Positions 18,995 through 28,046 of a DNA stretch of 64,000 bases are shown piece after piece (positions within the stretch are counted from its first letter, which is position 1; each line of letters begins with the position of its first letter). Source of the DNA: Pseudomonas anatoliensis. GTDB lineage: Bacteria; Pseudomonadota; Gammaproteobacteria; Pseudomonadales; Pseudomonadaceae. The position numbers were made by a program, and so were the translations under genes. The notes under the pieces were generated by a model. That model was given only the letters and a program-made list of their open reading frames with translations, did no database searches and was not told where the DNA came from. Location: the NCBI RefSeq assembly GCF_017976235.1, contig NZ_JACVHC010000002.1:806001-870000 (forward strand), given 5' to 3'.

Positions 18995-19117
18995 GAGGCC
19001 TCCTTAGTCGTTGTTGTTCTGAGTGAACCCGCCGACCGGGTAGGCACGCGGGATTGAACCTCCAGGTAAAGAGGTTAATCCCGCCGACATTGCAAGAATG
19101 TAGCCAGATACGTCAGT

Positions 19118-19456
19118 TCAGCGCTTGCCAGAACTCTGCATGACCAGCCTGATCAGCGGCCCAAGGCTGGTACCGAGGCGAATCAGTCGGGTAAGGCCAC
19201 CGACACCGCCGCTTTTCGCGCCTTTGCCGGTGATGAAACCCAACAGCGTGACCGCGGCAACACCCCATAACGGCGCGTGTTTGATCCCGAATCCGCCTTG
19301 CAGGTTTTGCGACATGCCACGCATGCGCTGCAAAGGTTGCAGTACTTGCCCGGCCTCATGGCGAATTTCCTGCCGATGCATTTCCATGCGCAGGCGAATC
19401 AGTGCCTTGCGCATTTCCCGGCGGGAGCTGTTATGTGGAAGTTCAGGCAGGCTCAT
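19118..19456 (-). CDS. Small membrane protein, third gene of YqjD-YqjE set
   Basis: 112 residues: a basic, helical N-terminal half rich in Arg/Met (SRREMRKALIRLRMEMHRQE) and a short hydrophobic stretch (LWGVAAVTLLGFITGKGAK), then a glycine-rich tail. It is in the position of yqjK but I cannot assign a family from the sequence. Its ATG overlaps the stop of the YqjE-like gene (4 bases), which supports it being real. Confidence 0.75.
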   Translation of the reverse strand: MSLPELPHNSSRREMRKALIRLRMEMHRQEIRHEAGQVLQPLQRMRGMSQNLQGGFGIKHAPLWGVAAVTLLGFITGKGAKSGGVGGLTRLIRLGTSLGPLIRLVMQSSGKR

Positions 19457-19839
19457 GGCAGCAGGCGCTCCCGGTCGTTGGCCAGCTCTTCGAGCGTGCC
19501 ATGGAAGGGTGAGGATTCATCGAACACCGCAGCCTTGAGGCGCAACCCGCAAAAGGCTGCCGCAAGGGTATAGAAAACGCACAGGCCGATGATCGCAGGC
19601 AGGCGGTACGTGTCCCAGAACAAGATCAGCACCAGCGTCGACAAGCCGACCAGCAACAACAAGGCAAACACCAATGCCAAACCTGCGAACAGCAAAAGGC
19701 TGACCGTGCGTGCTTTCTGTTCCTGCAGTTCGATGCCGAACAACTCGACATGACTGTGCAACAAGCCAAGGACAGCGGCGCCCAGACGCCGCGTAGAGGA
19801 TGAGGTGCCCGCAGCCGGGCCGGATTCACCGATCGACAT
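19453..19839 (-). CDS. Phage-holin-like membrane protein (YqjE/Holin-3 family)
   Basis: 128 residues with two membrane segments (about 47-70 and 77-100) after an amphipathic N-terminus (LGLLHSHVELFGIELQEQK), the typical layout of YqjE. The family name comes from similarity to holins; no lytic role is implied. The start at 19839 leaves 2 bases to the preceding gene and avoids a low-complexity N-terminal extension. It is the middle gene of a three-gene operon. Confidence 0.82.
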   Translation of the reverse strand: MSIGESGPAAGTSSSTRRLGAAVLGLLHSHVELFGIELQEQKARTVSLLLFAGLALVFALLLLVGLSTLVLILFWDTYRLPAIIGLCVFYTLAAAFCGLRLKAAVFDESSPFHGTLEELANDRERLLP

Positions 19840-19841
19840 AA

Positions 19842-20156
19842 TCAGCGCCGAGTAGCTAGCAGGCCGATCAAAAAGCCCACACCGGCAGCGATGCCAACGG
19901 ACTGCCATGGATTGGCCGACACGTAATCTTCGGTGGCGGTAACCGCTGCCTGGCCGCGTTCGCGCAGGGTGTCTTCGGTCAGCTTCAGGGTTTCGCGTGC
20001 ACGCAGCAGGCTGTCGTGGATCTGTGCACGCAGCTCATCGGCCTGATCACCGGCCAGAGTGGCGGTGTGCTCGAGCAACCGCTCGGTGTCGGCGACCAGT
20101 GTCTGGAAGTCGTTCATCAGGATGTCTTGAGCAGTCTTTGCCTTGATGCTGGCCAT
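19842..20156 (-). CDS. YqjD/ElaB (DUF883) ribosome-associated membrane protein
   Basis: 104 residues: a long amphipathic helix/coiled coil (MNDFQTLVADTERLLEHTA...LRETLKLTE-type) followed by one C-terminal membrane anchor ending GVGFLIGLLATRR, the family signature. In E. coli YqjD/ElaB tether ribosomes to the inner membrane in stationary phase under RpoS. GGAGATCCACCC upstream supports the ATG at 20156. It is first gene of the yqjDEK-like operon. Confidence 0.87.
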   Translation of the reverse strand: MASIKAKTAQDILMNDFQTLVADTERLLEHTATLAGDQADELRAQIHDSLLRARETLKLTEDTLRERGQAAVTATEDYVSANPWQSVGIAAGVGFLIGLLATRR

Positions 20157-20463
20157 GGGTGGATCTCCGTATAAGTGGCTTCTGAAACGTTCGAGTATGA
20201 GCCTTGCGCGAAGGTTCAGTACAAATGACTGGTACAACTTTTGCTGTGTCGTGGTGCGTCGTTCGTCAGTCGTGCGCTGTTGCCGGGCGTACAGGCCGCA
20301 AAAGCCTGACGCGAATAATAGCGGTTCGTGCCAGCACATCGATCTTGTGCGCCAAATCGGTTCATCGGTCCTTCGGGTTCATGACTGCGTGGGCGCAACT
20401 TGGTGCAAGAAATGTGTGCATGAACTGCTTTGGTGCCTTTTTATCTTTCAGGTCTGCCTCTTT
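20157..20463. other. Intergenic region / amt leader
   Basis: 307 bases between the YqjD-like gene (minus) and the ammonium transporter (plus). It holds the yqjD promoter and the sigma-54 site at 20230-20245; the rest of the ~220-base leader shows no further gene. Confidence 0.55.
20230..20245 (+). promoter_or_regulatory. Sigma-54 promoter for the ammonium transporter
   Basis: TGGTACAACTTTTGCT fits the -24/-12 consensus TGGCAC-N5-TTGCW with one mismatch and exact 10-base spacing between the GG and GC doublets. The orientation is toward the transporter gene ~220 bases downstream, which suits NtrC-controlled nitrogen scavenging. Confidence 0.72.
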
Positions 20464-21672
20464 ATGGAAAATCTGCAAAGCGCTGTGGAAACATTGGTTC
20501 ACAGCTCCAATACGTTGTTCATCCTGATCGGTGCGGTGATGGTGCTGGCGATGCATGCTGGCTTCGCCTTTCTGGAAGTCGGTACGGTGCGCCAGAAAAA
20601 CCAGGTCAACGCGCTGTCGAAAATCCTCAGCGATTTCGCTGTCTCGACCCTGGCCTATTTCTTTATAGGTTACTGGATCTCTTACGGCGTGACCTTCATG
20701 CAGCCGGCAGCAGTGCTCAGTGCTGATCATGGTTATGGATTGGTGAAGTTTTTCTTCCTGCTGACCTTCGCTGCGGCGATCCCGGCGATCATCTCCGGGG
20801 GCATTGCCGAACGCGCGCGCTTCGTTCCGCAGTTGTGCGCCACGGCGCTGATCGTCGCGTTCATCTATCCGTTTTTCGAAGGAATGATCTGGAACGGCAA
20901 CTATGGCCTGCAAGCCTGGCTGACCACTCAGTTCGGCGCGGCGTTTCATGATTTTGCCGGTTCCGTGGTGGTGCACGCCATGGGCGGTTGGCTGGCGCTG
21001 GCGGCGGTACTGTTGCTGGGCCCGCGCAATGGGCGTTATCGAGACGGACGACTGGTGGCCTTCGCGCCATCGAGCATTCCGTTTCTGGCATTGGGCTCGT
21101 GGATTCTGATTGTCGGCTGGTTCGGCTTCAACGTGATGAGCGCGCAGACTTTGCAAGGCGTCAGCGGCCTGGTGGCGGTCAACTCGTTGATGGCGATGGT
21201 CGGCGGCACCATGGCGGCATTGCTCGTCGGCCGCAATGACCCAGGCTTTTTGCATAACGGCCCTCTGGCCGGATTGGTGGCGATCTGCGCGGGATCCGAT
21301 CTGATGCATCCGGTCGGTGCTCTGGTGACCGGAGCCATCGCCGGCGCGCTGTTTGTCTGGTGCTTTACGGCCGCGCAGGTCAAGTGGCGCATTGACGATG
21401 TGCTGGGCGTGTGGCCGTTGCACGGTTTGTGCGGCGTGTGGGGCGGGATTGCCTGCGGGGTTTTCGGCCAGACCGCGCTCGGCGGGCTTGGCGGCGTCAG
21501 CCTGATCAGCCAGCTGATCGGCACCGCGCTCGGCGTGGCGGTGGCGTTGATCGGTGGTTTTGCCGTGTACGGCGTGATCAAGGCGCTGCATGGGCTGCGC
21601 CTGAGTCAGGAACAAGAGTATTACGGTGCCGATCTGTCCGTGCACAAGATCGGCGCGGTGAGCCAGGATTAG
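20464..21672 (+). CDS. amtB: Ammonium transporter (Amt family)
   Basis: 402 residues with about 11 membrane helices. The periplasmic gate region (FAFLEVGTVRQKN), the conserved DFAGSVVVHAMGG and the second pore histidine in LGVWPLHGLCGVWGG are all present, so the twin-His pore is intact. The start at 20464 begins the mature-type N-terminus; the long upstream frame has no support. There is no signal peptide of the larger AmtB type and no glnK next door, so it may be a second Amt paralogue. Its stop overlaps that of the convergent antiporter by 4 bases. Confidence 0.87.
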   Translation: MENLQSAVETLVHSSNTLFILIGAVMVLAMHAGFAFLEVGTVRQKNQVNALSKILSDFAVSTLAYFFIGYWISYGVTFMQPAAVLSADHGYGLVKFFFLLTFAAAIPAIISGGIAERARFVPQLCATALIVAFIYPFFEGMIWNGNYGLQAWLTTQFGAAFHDFAGSVVVHAMGGWLALAAVLLLGPRNGRYRDGRLVAFAPSSIPFLALGSWILIVGWFGFNVMSAQTLQGVSGLVAVNSLMAMVGGTMAALLVGRNDPGFLHNGPLAGLVAICAGSDLMHPVGALVTGAIAGALFVWCFTAAQVKWRIDDVLGVWPLHGLCGVWGGIACGVFGQTALGGLGGVSLISQLIGTALGVAVALIGGFAVYGVIKALHGLRLSQEQEYYGADLSVHKIGAVSQD

Positions 21673-23381
21673 GTTTCTTCATCATTGGCTCCGGAATAAA
21701 AGCCGTGCAGCAGGCGATAGCGGTCTCTTCGCACTTGATCGGCTTTCTCTTGTACCTGGCGCGCCGACAAGCCGAGCATGATCAAGGCGTGAGAGCCGAG
21801 CATCAGGCTTGATTCCAACAGCTCCGGCACTACTTCAGTAGCGCCGGCGGCTTTGAGTTCGGCCAATTGGCTGTCGTCGCGGGTGCGTACCAGGATCGGT
21901 ATCTGATCATTGAGGCGGCGTGCCTCCCTGAGAATGTGCAGGGCAACGTCGGTTTGATCCACAGCAATCACCAGCAGTTTTGCGCGCAGCAGGCCGACGG
22001 CGATGAGCAAATCACCGCGTGATGAGTCGCCGTAATGCACGTCACTTTCTTCGGTGGCAGCTTCCTGTACCCGCACCGGGTCATTGTCCAAAGCGATGTA
22101 AGGCTGCTTTGCGTTACGCATGAAGCGACCGATGGATTGACCAACCCGTCCGTACCCGCAAATCACCACATGCTGGTCGAGGCCGGCGTTGAGCGCGCTG
22201 ATGTGCTCTATCTGTGCTTCCTCATTGGGTTTGCGGTGCAGGGCCGTGGCGATGCGTGGGGCTGCGCGTAACAGGATGGGGGTCAGCAGCATCGAGCAGA
22301 ACGTCGCTGCAAGCAGCAAGGCGCCAAGCTTTTCGGGCAGCATGCTGTTCTGTTGCATCTGCGCCATCAGCGCGAAGCAGAATTCGCCCCCCTGAGCCAG
22401 GGCCAGACCACTGCGCCATGCGGTTTCACTGTCACTGCCGCGCCACTTCACCAGCAACGCCACAACGATGCCTTTGATAATCATCAAGCCGACAGTCAGG
22501 CCGAGGATCAGCAGGCCATCGCTGACGAACAATTGCAGGTCGATCAGCATGCCGATGCTGACAAAAAACACCCCGAGCAGTATGTCGCGGAAGGGCCGGA
22601 TATCGGCCTCGATCTGATGCCGGTAATGGCTTTCACCCAGTAACATGCCGGCCAGAAAAGCACCCAGCGCGGGCGACAGACCGAGCAAGTGAGTCAGCCA
22701 TGCGGTGAGCAGCACAATCACCAGCGCCAACAGCACAAATAATTCTGCCGAGCGTGAGGCCGCGACTTCATGGAACAGTCGGGGCAGCAACCAACGACTG
22801 GCCAGTAGCAGACCGACAAACAACACCACGGTTTTCGCCAGCGTCAGCGGTAATGCCCAGTACCAGGCCTGCTCGCTGCTGCCGGCGAACACCGGCACCA
22901 GGGTCAGCAGCAATACCGCAACCACATCCTGAAACAGCAGGACGCCGACCGCATTCTGACCGTGGCTGCTGAACACCTCACCGAGGCTGCCCAATTCCTT
23001 GGTGACGATCGCCGTAGAGGACAACGCAAGCCCGGCACCGAGCAGCAATGCTGGCGTTATCGGCATGCCCAACAGCATCAATAACAGGCCCAGCACGGCC
23101 GTGCTGATCAACACTTGCTGACTGCCAAGGCGAAACACCACTTGGCGCAGCGCGATCATCTTTGACAGGGAAAACTCGAGGCCGAGGGAAAACAGCAGGA
23201 ACACCACGCCCAGTTCCGCCACGTCGGGCAGATGTTCACTTTCATTGACCCAATCGAATGCATTGGGTCCGACCAGCAATCCAACGCACAGATATCCCAA
23301 GACCGGTGGCAGCCGCAGGTGGCGAAAAAGTGCAATCACCACGAGGGACGAGGCGAGGATGATCAACAGGTTGGCAAACAC
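21669..23381 (-). CDS. KefB-type cation:proton antiporter (CPA2) with RCK domain
   Basis: 570 residues. About 12 membrane helices carry the CPA2 hallmarks LPPVLGYLCVGLLVGPNAF and GVVFLLFSLGLEFSL. A cytoplasmic TrkA-N/RCK domain follows, starting near residue 400 (HVVICGYGRVGQSIGRFM). This is the layout of glutathione- or nucleotide-gated potassium efflux systems such as KefB/YbaL. The GTG start at 23381 has CGGAG eight bases upstream; 20 further upstream codons look non-coding. No KefG/F partner is visible. Confidence 0.87.
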   Translation of the reverse strand: MFANLLIILASSLVVIALFRHLRLPPVLGYLCVGLLVGPNAFDWVNESEHLPDVAELGVVFLLFSLGLEFSLSKMIALRQVVFRLGSQQVLISTAVLGLLLMLLGMPITPALLLGAGLALSSTAIVTKELGSLGEVFSSHGQNAVGVLLFQDVVAVLLLTLVPVFAGSSEQAWYWALPLTLAKTVVLFVGLLLASRWLLPRLFHEVAASRSAELFVLLALVIVLLTAWLTHLLGLSPALGAFLAGMLLGESHYRHQIEADIRPFRDILLGVFFVSIGMLIDLQLFVSDGLLILGLTVGLMIIKGIVVALLVKWRGSDSETAWRSGLALAQGGEFCFALMAQMQQNSMLPEKLGALLLAATFCSMLLTPILLRAAPRIATALHRKPNEEAQIEHISALNAGLDQHVVICGYGRVGQSIGRFMRNAKQPYIALDNDPVRVQEAATEESDVHYGDSSRGDLLIAVGLLRAKLLVIAVDQTDVALHILREARRLNDQIPILVRTRDDSQLAELKAAGATEVVPELLESSLMLGSHALIMLGLSARQVQEKADQVRRDRYRLLHGFYSGANDEET

Positions 23382-23588
23382 TAGACACTCCGAGGTCAGG
23401 CTCTGGCTTCTCAAGCGTAGAAGCAAAAAGACCGGGAGCATCGCCTGATTGGCTTTTTTGCGAGCTGATTTGCATCAGGGTTTTGCGCATGTGCCTTTGC
23501 GGCTGCGCTCAAGCCTTTGGGCGGCGGTGGCTCGACGGGTTTTCGGTGGCGGCCTAGAATAGGCGGATTAATCTGTGGTTGAGCGCAC

Positions 23589-23825
23589 ATGCTTCCTGAA
23601 TGTCAGCTGTTCGGCACCCTGGGGTGTCATCTGTGTGAAGTCGCTGAATCCATGCTGATGGAGTTTGTCGAACGCGGTCTGCTGGTGGAACTGGTAGACA
23701 TCACTGAAGACGAATCCTGGTATGAGGCTTACAGCCTGCGGATTCCGGTGCTGCGGCGAGTCGACACCGGGGCGGAGCTTGGCTGGCCGTTCAGCGCCGA
23801 CGAGGTGGTGGCGTTCCTGCGTTAA
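23589..23825 (+). CDS. Glutaredoxin-like thioredoxin-fold protein
   Basis: 78 residues with a dithiol motif Cys13-His-Leu-Cys16 at the N-terminus of the first helix, and a cis-Pro in RIPVLRR. It fits the DUF836 glutaredoxin family. These small proteins have no firmly assigned substrate. It lies upstream of, but separately from, the LexA-boxed gene. Confidence 0.85.
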   Translation: MLPECQLFGTLGCHLCEVAESMLMEFVERGLLVELVDITEDESWYEAYSLRIPVLRRVDTGAELGWPFSADEVVAFLR

Positions 23826-23898
23826 GCTGTTTTCCCGCAGCGCCCCGCTGGTCGCCGGCACAAATCCATCCCTTGGCACTTCCCGGCTTATTCGGTTA

Positions 23899-23914
23899 CT
23901 GTATGCTCATACAG
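23899..23914 (+). promoter_or_regulatory. LexA (SOS) box
   Basis: CTGTATGCTCATACAG conforms to the gamma-proteobacterial LexA operator CTG-N10-CAG, with nearly perfect dyad symmetry extending to TACTG/CAGTA. It ends 23 bases before the start of the gene at 23938. Confidence 0.85.
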
Positions 23915-23937
23915 TAATTGGGTCAGAGGGACGAACC

Positions 23938-24255
23938 GTGGTCAATGTCGAACAGTTGAAGAACAGCGTGAACCGGATGTCGGTTGACGTGGTGCGCGAG
24001 GCGGTTCTCGAATTGCGCCTGGACGGGCTGGTCACGGAAGGCAAGACGCCATTCAACAAGCTGCATTTCAATACCTGCTTTGCAGAGATCGAAGCCTTGT
24101 TTCAGCGCGCCGGTTATCACAAGCAACTGGACGTGGTCGGGTATCAGGGCCTGATGTACGCCTTGTATGACCCGGGCCGCTGGGAAGCTGTCGACGTGTT
24201 GCGCTGGCTCAAGGAGTTTACCGACGCGGCGGCGCTCAAATCGATTCCGGCTTGA
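23938..24255 (+). CDS. Small LexA-controlled protein of unknown function
   Basis: 105 residues, soluble, no membrane segment (VNVEQLKNSVNRMSVD..., ending ALKSIPA). The GTG start has AGAGGG upstream and places the LexA box in the promoter. I believe it corresponds to the conserved SOS-induced hypothetical gene known in P. aeruginosa as PA0922, but this rests on the box and size, not an alignment. No catalytic motif is evident. Confidence 0.8.
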   Translation: MVNVEQLKNSVNRMSVDVVREAVLELRLDGLVTEGKTPFNKLHFNTCFAEIEALFQRAGYHKQLDVVGYQGLMYALYDPGRWEAVDVLRWLKEFTDAAALKSIPA

Positions 24256-24326
24256 GGATTCTGCGCTAGGTTCGTTTCCCTCAGTGCTGGATAATGCCGG
24301 CCTGCCTTGAGGGTTCGAATTTTCAT

Positions 24327-25217
24327 ATGTCCACGTCAACGTTTTCCGCTGCACAGAATCAGGCCAGCACGCTTTATCTGCCGCCCGGCGCCTGGCTGAC
24401 TGTACTCGATTGCTTGTGCGAGCATTTCAGCGCCATTGGACGCGAGCAGTGGCTGGACCGGATCGCTCGGGGGCGGGTGCTGGATGCTCACGGTCAGCCG
24501 ATTGCGCTGGATTTGCCCTACAAGGAAGGCTTGCGCATTCACTACTTTCGCGAAGTGCCGGACGAAAAACCGATCCCGGTGGTCGAGTCGATTCTCTATG
24601 CCGATGAGCATCTGGTGGTGGCTGACAAGCCGCATTTTCTGCCAGTGACGCCGGCCGGCGAGTACGTAGAGCAAACCTTGCTGCGCAGGCTGATCCGGCG
24701 TCTGGACAATCCCCATCTGGTGCCCCTGCACCGGATCGACCGGCATACGGCGGGGCTGGTGATTTTCTCGGCCAACCCGCAAACCCGTTCCGCCTATCAG
24801 TCGCTGTTCCCAACGCGACAGATCGACAAGCGTTACGAAGCCATTGCCCCGGCATTGCCTGGACTCGATTTTCCCTTGGTGCACAAAAGCCGTCTGGTCG
24901 ATGGCGAACCGTTTTTCCGAATGCAGGAAGGGCCCGGTGTCAGTAACACCGAAACGGCGGTAGAGGTTCGGGAAAAGAACGGCGACCTTTGGCGTTATGG
25001 CCTGTACCCGGTGACCGGCAAAAAACATCAGCTTCGGGTACACATGACCGCGCTGGGAGCGAGTATCTGCAATGACCCGTTTTACCCGGACGTACTGAAG
25101 GATGTTGAGGATGACTATGCTCATCCGCTGAAGCTTCTGGCGCAAGGGTTGCGTTTTATCGATCCGGTGACCGGCGAGGAACGTGAGTTCGAAAGTCGCA
25201 TCACTTTACAGTGGTGA
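24327..25217 (+). CDS. RluA-family pseudouridine synthase
   Basis: 296 residues. The catalytic motif LHRIDRHTAGLVIF contains the essential aspartate, and the family end motif TGKKHQLRVHM is present. The N-terminal region before residue 90 is S4-like but weak. The target (23S rRNA or tRNA position) cannot be told from sequence. The start at the ATG at 24327 follows GAGGGT. It is convergent with the lipoprotein gene across a shared terminator. Confidence 0.88.
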   Translation: MSTSTFSAAQNQASTLYLPPGAWLTVLDCLCEHFSAIGREQWLDRIARGRVLDAHGQPIALDLPYKEGLRIHYFREVPDEKPIPVVESILYADEHLVVADKPHFLPVTPAGEYVEQTLLRRLIRRLDNPHLVPLHRIDRHTAGLVIFSANPQTRSAYQSLFPTRQIDKRYEAIAPALPGLDFPLVHKSRLVDGEPFFRMQEGPGVSNTETAVEVREKNGDLWRYGLYPVTGKKHQLRVHMTALGASICNDPFYPDVLKDVEDDYAHPLKLLAQGLRFIDPVTGEEREFESRITLQW

Positions 25218-25246
25218 GGTTGCTGCAACTTTTCGAGCGCCCATGA

Positions 25247-25273
25247 AAAAGCCCGCAATCAATGCGGGCTTTT
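25247..25273. terminator. Bidirectional rho-independent terminator
   Basis: AAAAGCCCGCA / TGCGGGCTTTT, an 11-bp perfect stem with a 5-base loop, lies between two convergent genes. It gives a U tract in both directions. Confidence 0.9.
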
Positions 25274-25297
25274 CTGTATCCGGGATCGACGTCGAGC

Positions 25298-25519
25298 TTA
25301 CAGCTCTTTAACGGTACGAACCTGATCCTTGTTGATGCGTGTTTCTTTGCCGTCCAGTTGCTGGAACTCGTAGAAGCCCGAATCGTCATCGTATTTCGGG
25401 GTGTCGACGGCCTGGATTTCGCGACCGTCATTCAAGGTGATCACTGTAGGCGAGGAGCAACCGGCGAGGGTAGCAAGGCCCAGTGCGAGCATGAAAGTGG
25501 CGAGGGTCCGTTGAGTCAT
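25298..25519 (-). CDS. YgdI/YgdR-type small lipoprotein
   Basis: 73 residues. Signal peptide with lipobox LAGC (lipidated Cys at about 21), then the short SH3-like domain of the YgdI/YgdR family (VITLNDGREIQAVDTPKY, FYEFQQLDGKETRINKDQV). The serine residues after the cysteine predict outer-membrane sorting. Function is unknown. Confidence 0.9.
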   Translation of the reverse strand: MTQRTLATFMLALGLATLAGCSSPTVITLNDGREIQAVDTPKYDDDSGFYEFQQLDGKETRINKDQVRTVKEL

Positions 25520-25597
25520 GAGTGTGTCTCCGAATGGGAATACTTTTGGTTACTGAGCTTGAGACGTATACAAGGCGTTAGAGTTCCTTGAATAGTG

Positions 25598-26200
25598 TCA
25601 GTCTGACACAGTGTTGTGAGCATTTAACAGTTCGGGGGTGTTGAGGTTGGCCAGTCGCGGGTCGTTGTCGGGACATTTCAGCGCCATGGCACCGAGCCCG
25701 CGCATGACGCGGCCGGGGCTGCGTTCACCAGCGTTCCAGGCGTTTTCGAATGCCGGTGAAAGGGCTACCGGAATTACACACAACAGGGGTTCCCAATGTT
25801 CGTCATGCCACAACATTAAAGGTTTTTCAGGATTCTGATTGGCGGACTCGCGCATGCTTTGCAGCAACGCATCGTCGATAAGCGGGACATCGCAAGGCAG
25901 TACCAACAAGTGCGAACGTCGCGCGGCTTTCAAGCCTGCGCGAATACCGGCCAACGGTCCTGGAAAGTCGCCTTCGTCATCCTCCACCAATTGATCGGCC
26001 AGCGGCGCGTAACGCTCGCGATTGCGGTTGCAGGAAATGATCAGGTCATCGGTCAGCGGACGAGTCTTGCGATGCAAATGCGCAATCAACGGTTCGCCCT
26101 GCCATTGCACCAGACCTTTGTCCTGACCGCCCATGCGTTGGCCGCGCCCGCCCGCCAGTAGCAGAATGGAGCAGGGCGGCAGTTGCGTCTCAAAGGTCAT
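25598..26200 (-). CDS. mobA: Molybdenum cofactor guanylyltransferase
   Basis: 200 residues. Transfers GMP to molybdopterin to form the MGD cofactor of bis-MGD enzymes. The nucleotide-binding [26 protein letters not shown] and VLPCDVPLI motifs are all present. It is divergent from moaB-moeA, forming a cofactor gene cluster. Confidence 0.93.
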   Translation of the reverse strand: MTFETQLPPCSILLLAGGRGQRMGGQDKGLVQWQGEPLIAHLHRKTRPLTDDLIISCNRNRERYAPLADQLVEDDEGDFPGPLAGIRAGLKAARRSHLLVLPCDVPLIDDALLQSMRESANQNPEKPLMLWHDEHWEPLLCVIPVALSPAFENAWNAGERSPGRVMRGLGAMALKCPDNDPRLANLNTPELLNAHNTVSD

Positions 26201-26281
26201 GGCAGCTCTCCACAGGGGCGGCGTAAAAACAGGGCGCTGTGATATAACACCGCACCGTTTCTCCTACAACTGGACGAGCCT

Positions 26282-26821
26282 ATGAAAGCCAAGGCTGATG
26301 TACCTTTCGTGCCGCTCAATATCGCGGTGCTGACTGTCAGTGATACCCGTACTCTGGAAACCGACACCTCAGGCCAGGTCTTTGTCGACCGCCTGGCAGC
26401 GGCCGGCCACAATCTGGCGGCGCGGGTCCTGCTTAAAGATGACCTCTACAAAATTCGCGCGCAAGTCGCCAACTGGATCGCTGACGATATTGTGCAGGTG
26501 GTGCTGATTACCGGTGGTACCGGATTCACCGGCCGCGACAGCACCCCGGAAGCCGTGGCGTGTCTGCTCGACAAGCAAGTGGATGGGTTTGGCGAGTTGT
26601 TCCGACAGATATCGGTGGCCGATATCGGCACCTCTACCGTGCAGTCCCGTGCGCTGGCCGGTCTGGCCAACGGTACGCTGGTCTGCTGTCTGCCGGGCTC
26701 GACCAACGCCGTGCGCACGGGTTGGGACGGCATTCTCGGTGAGCAACTGGACGCGCGCCACCGTCCATGCAATTTCGTCCCTCATCTGAAGCAGGCCGCG
26801 CCTTGTGAATCCCGTGGATAA
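26282..26821 (+). CDS. moaB: Molybdopterin adenylyltransferase-like MoaB
   Basis: 179 residues of the MogA/MoaB fold. TGGTGFTGRDSTPEAV binds the nucleotide/molybdopterin, and LPGSTNAVRTGWD is the second conserved loop. Its 3' end overlaps moeA by 17 bases if moeA begins at the upstream GTG. It adenylates molybdopterin before molybdate insertion by MoeA. Confidence 0.93.
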   Translation: MKAKADVPFVPLNIAVLTVSDTRTLETDTSGQVFVDRLAAAGHNLAARVLLKDDLYKIRAQVANWIADDIVQVVLITGGTGFTGRDSTPEAVACLLDKQVDGFGELFRQISVADIGTSTVQSRALAGLANGTLVCCLPGSTNAVRTGWDGILGEQLDARHRPCNFVPHLKQAAPCESRG

Positions 26822-28031
26822 GCCGGGCAAGACGGGCTCGTTGATGCCCGTCGAGGTTGCGCTGGCGCGTCTGCTGGAAATGGCCGAGGCGTCGCCGATT
26901 GCCGAGCAAGAATATTTGCCGCTGGCGCAGGTCGAGGGTCGAGTGCTGGCCGAGGACCTCATTTCGACCCTGGATTTACCGCCCTGGCCCAACAGTGCCA
27001 TGGATGGCTATGCCCTGAACCTGGCCGACTGGACGGGTGAAGCCATGACGGTCAGTCAAAAGGTGTTCGCCGGACAATCTCCGCAAACCCTGAAACCCGG
27101 CACGTGTGCGCGGATTTTCACGGGGGCACCGGTACCGCCGGGTGCCGATTGCGTGGAAATGCAGGAAAACGCCGAGGTCCAGGCCGATGGAAGCGTGCGC
27201 TTCATCCAGCCGATGAAGATTGGACAGAATATTCGCCCGCAAGGCCAGGAAACCACGGTCGGCGAGTTGATTTTGCCGGCCGGAACCCGGCTTGGCCCGA
27301 TAGAGCAGGGCTTGGTTGCATCGCTGGGCTGTGCCGGCGTCAAGGTTGTGCGCAAGGTTCGCGTGGCGGTGATTTCCACCGGTGACGAGTTGGTCGAACC
27401 GGGGCAGCCACTGGGGCCGGGTCAGATCTACAACAGCAATCGAGTGTTGCTGTGCAGCTGGTTGCAGCGCCTGGGTTGCGAAGTGATCGACGCCGGTATT
27501 CTTCCGGATGATCTTTCCACCACCCGTGCCCGTTTGGGTGAGTTGCAGGATGTTGATCTGATTCTTTCCACCGGTGGCGTCTCGGTGGGTGAAGCTGATT
27601 TTCTCGGTATCGCCTTGCGAGAAGAAGGGGAACTGGCCCTTTGGAAACTGGCGATCAAGCCCGGTAAACCGCTGACATTCGGCCATTTCCGCAATGTGCC
27701 GGTTATCGGGTTGCCCGGCAATCCGGCTTCGACGTTGGTCACGTTTGCGTTACTGGCTCGGCCTTACCTGTTGCGACGTCAGGGTGTGCAGGACGTCGAG
27801 CCTTTGAAGTTCACGGTGCCAGCAGGCTTTGTCTGGCCTGTTGCCGGTAATCGGCGCGAATACCTGCGGGGCCGCCTTGAGCAGGGGCGGGCGACTATCT
27901 ACCGCAACCAGAGCTCGGGAGTGCTGCGCAGCGCCGCGTGGGCAGACGGATTGGTGGAAGTGCTTGAGGGTCGCACTCTGCTTGAAGGAGACGCCGTCGT
28001 CTTCATCCCGCTAAGTGAGCTCTTGGGCTGA
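26805..28031 (+). CDS. moeA: Molybdopterin molybdenumtransferase
   Basis: 408 residues. Inserts molybdate into adenylated molybdopterin. MoeA domains run in order: N-terminal PWPNSAMDGYA, the MPT-binding GDELVEPG and STGGVSVGEADF, the LPGNPAST loop, and a C-terminal beta-barrel. The annotated GTG (26805) overlaps moaB. An ATG at 26844 (MPVEVALARLLEMAE) is an equally plausible start closer to family length. Confidence 0.92.
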   Translation: MNPVDKPGKTGSLMPVEVALARLLEMAEASPIAEQEYLPLAQVEGRVLAEDLISTLDLPPWPNSAMDGYALNLADWTGEAMTVSQKVFAGQSPQTLKPGTCARIFTGAPVPPGADCVEMQENAEVQADGSVRFIQPMKIGQNIRPQGQETTVGELILPAGTRLGPIEQGLVASLGCAGVKVVRKVRVAVISTGDELVEPGQPLGPGQIYNSNRVLLCSWLQRLGCEVIDAGILPDDLSTTRARLGELQDVDLILSTGGVSVGEADFLGIALREEGELALWKLAIKPGKPLTFGHFRNVPVIGLPGNPASTLVTFALLARPYLLRRQGVQDVEPLKFTVPAGFVWPVAGNRREYLRGRLEQGRATIYRNQSSGVLRSAAWADGLVEVLEGRTLLEGDAVVFIPLSELLG

Positions 28032-28046
28032 ATCCTGTCTCGCAAA

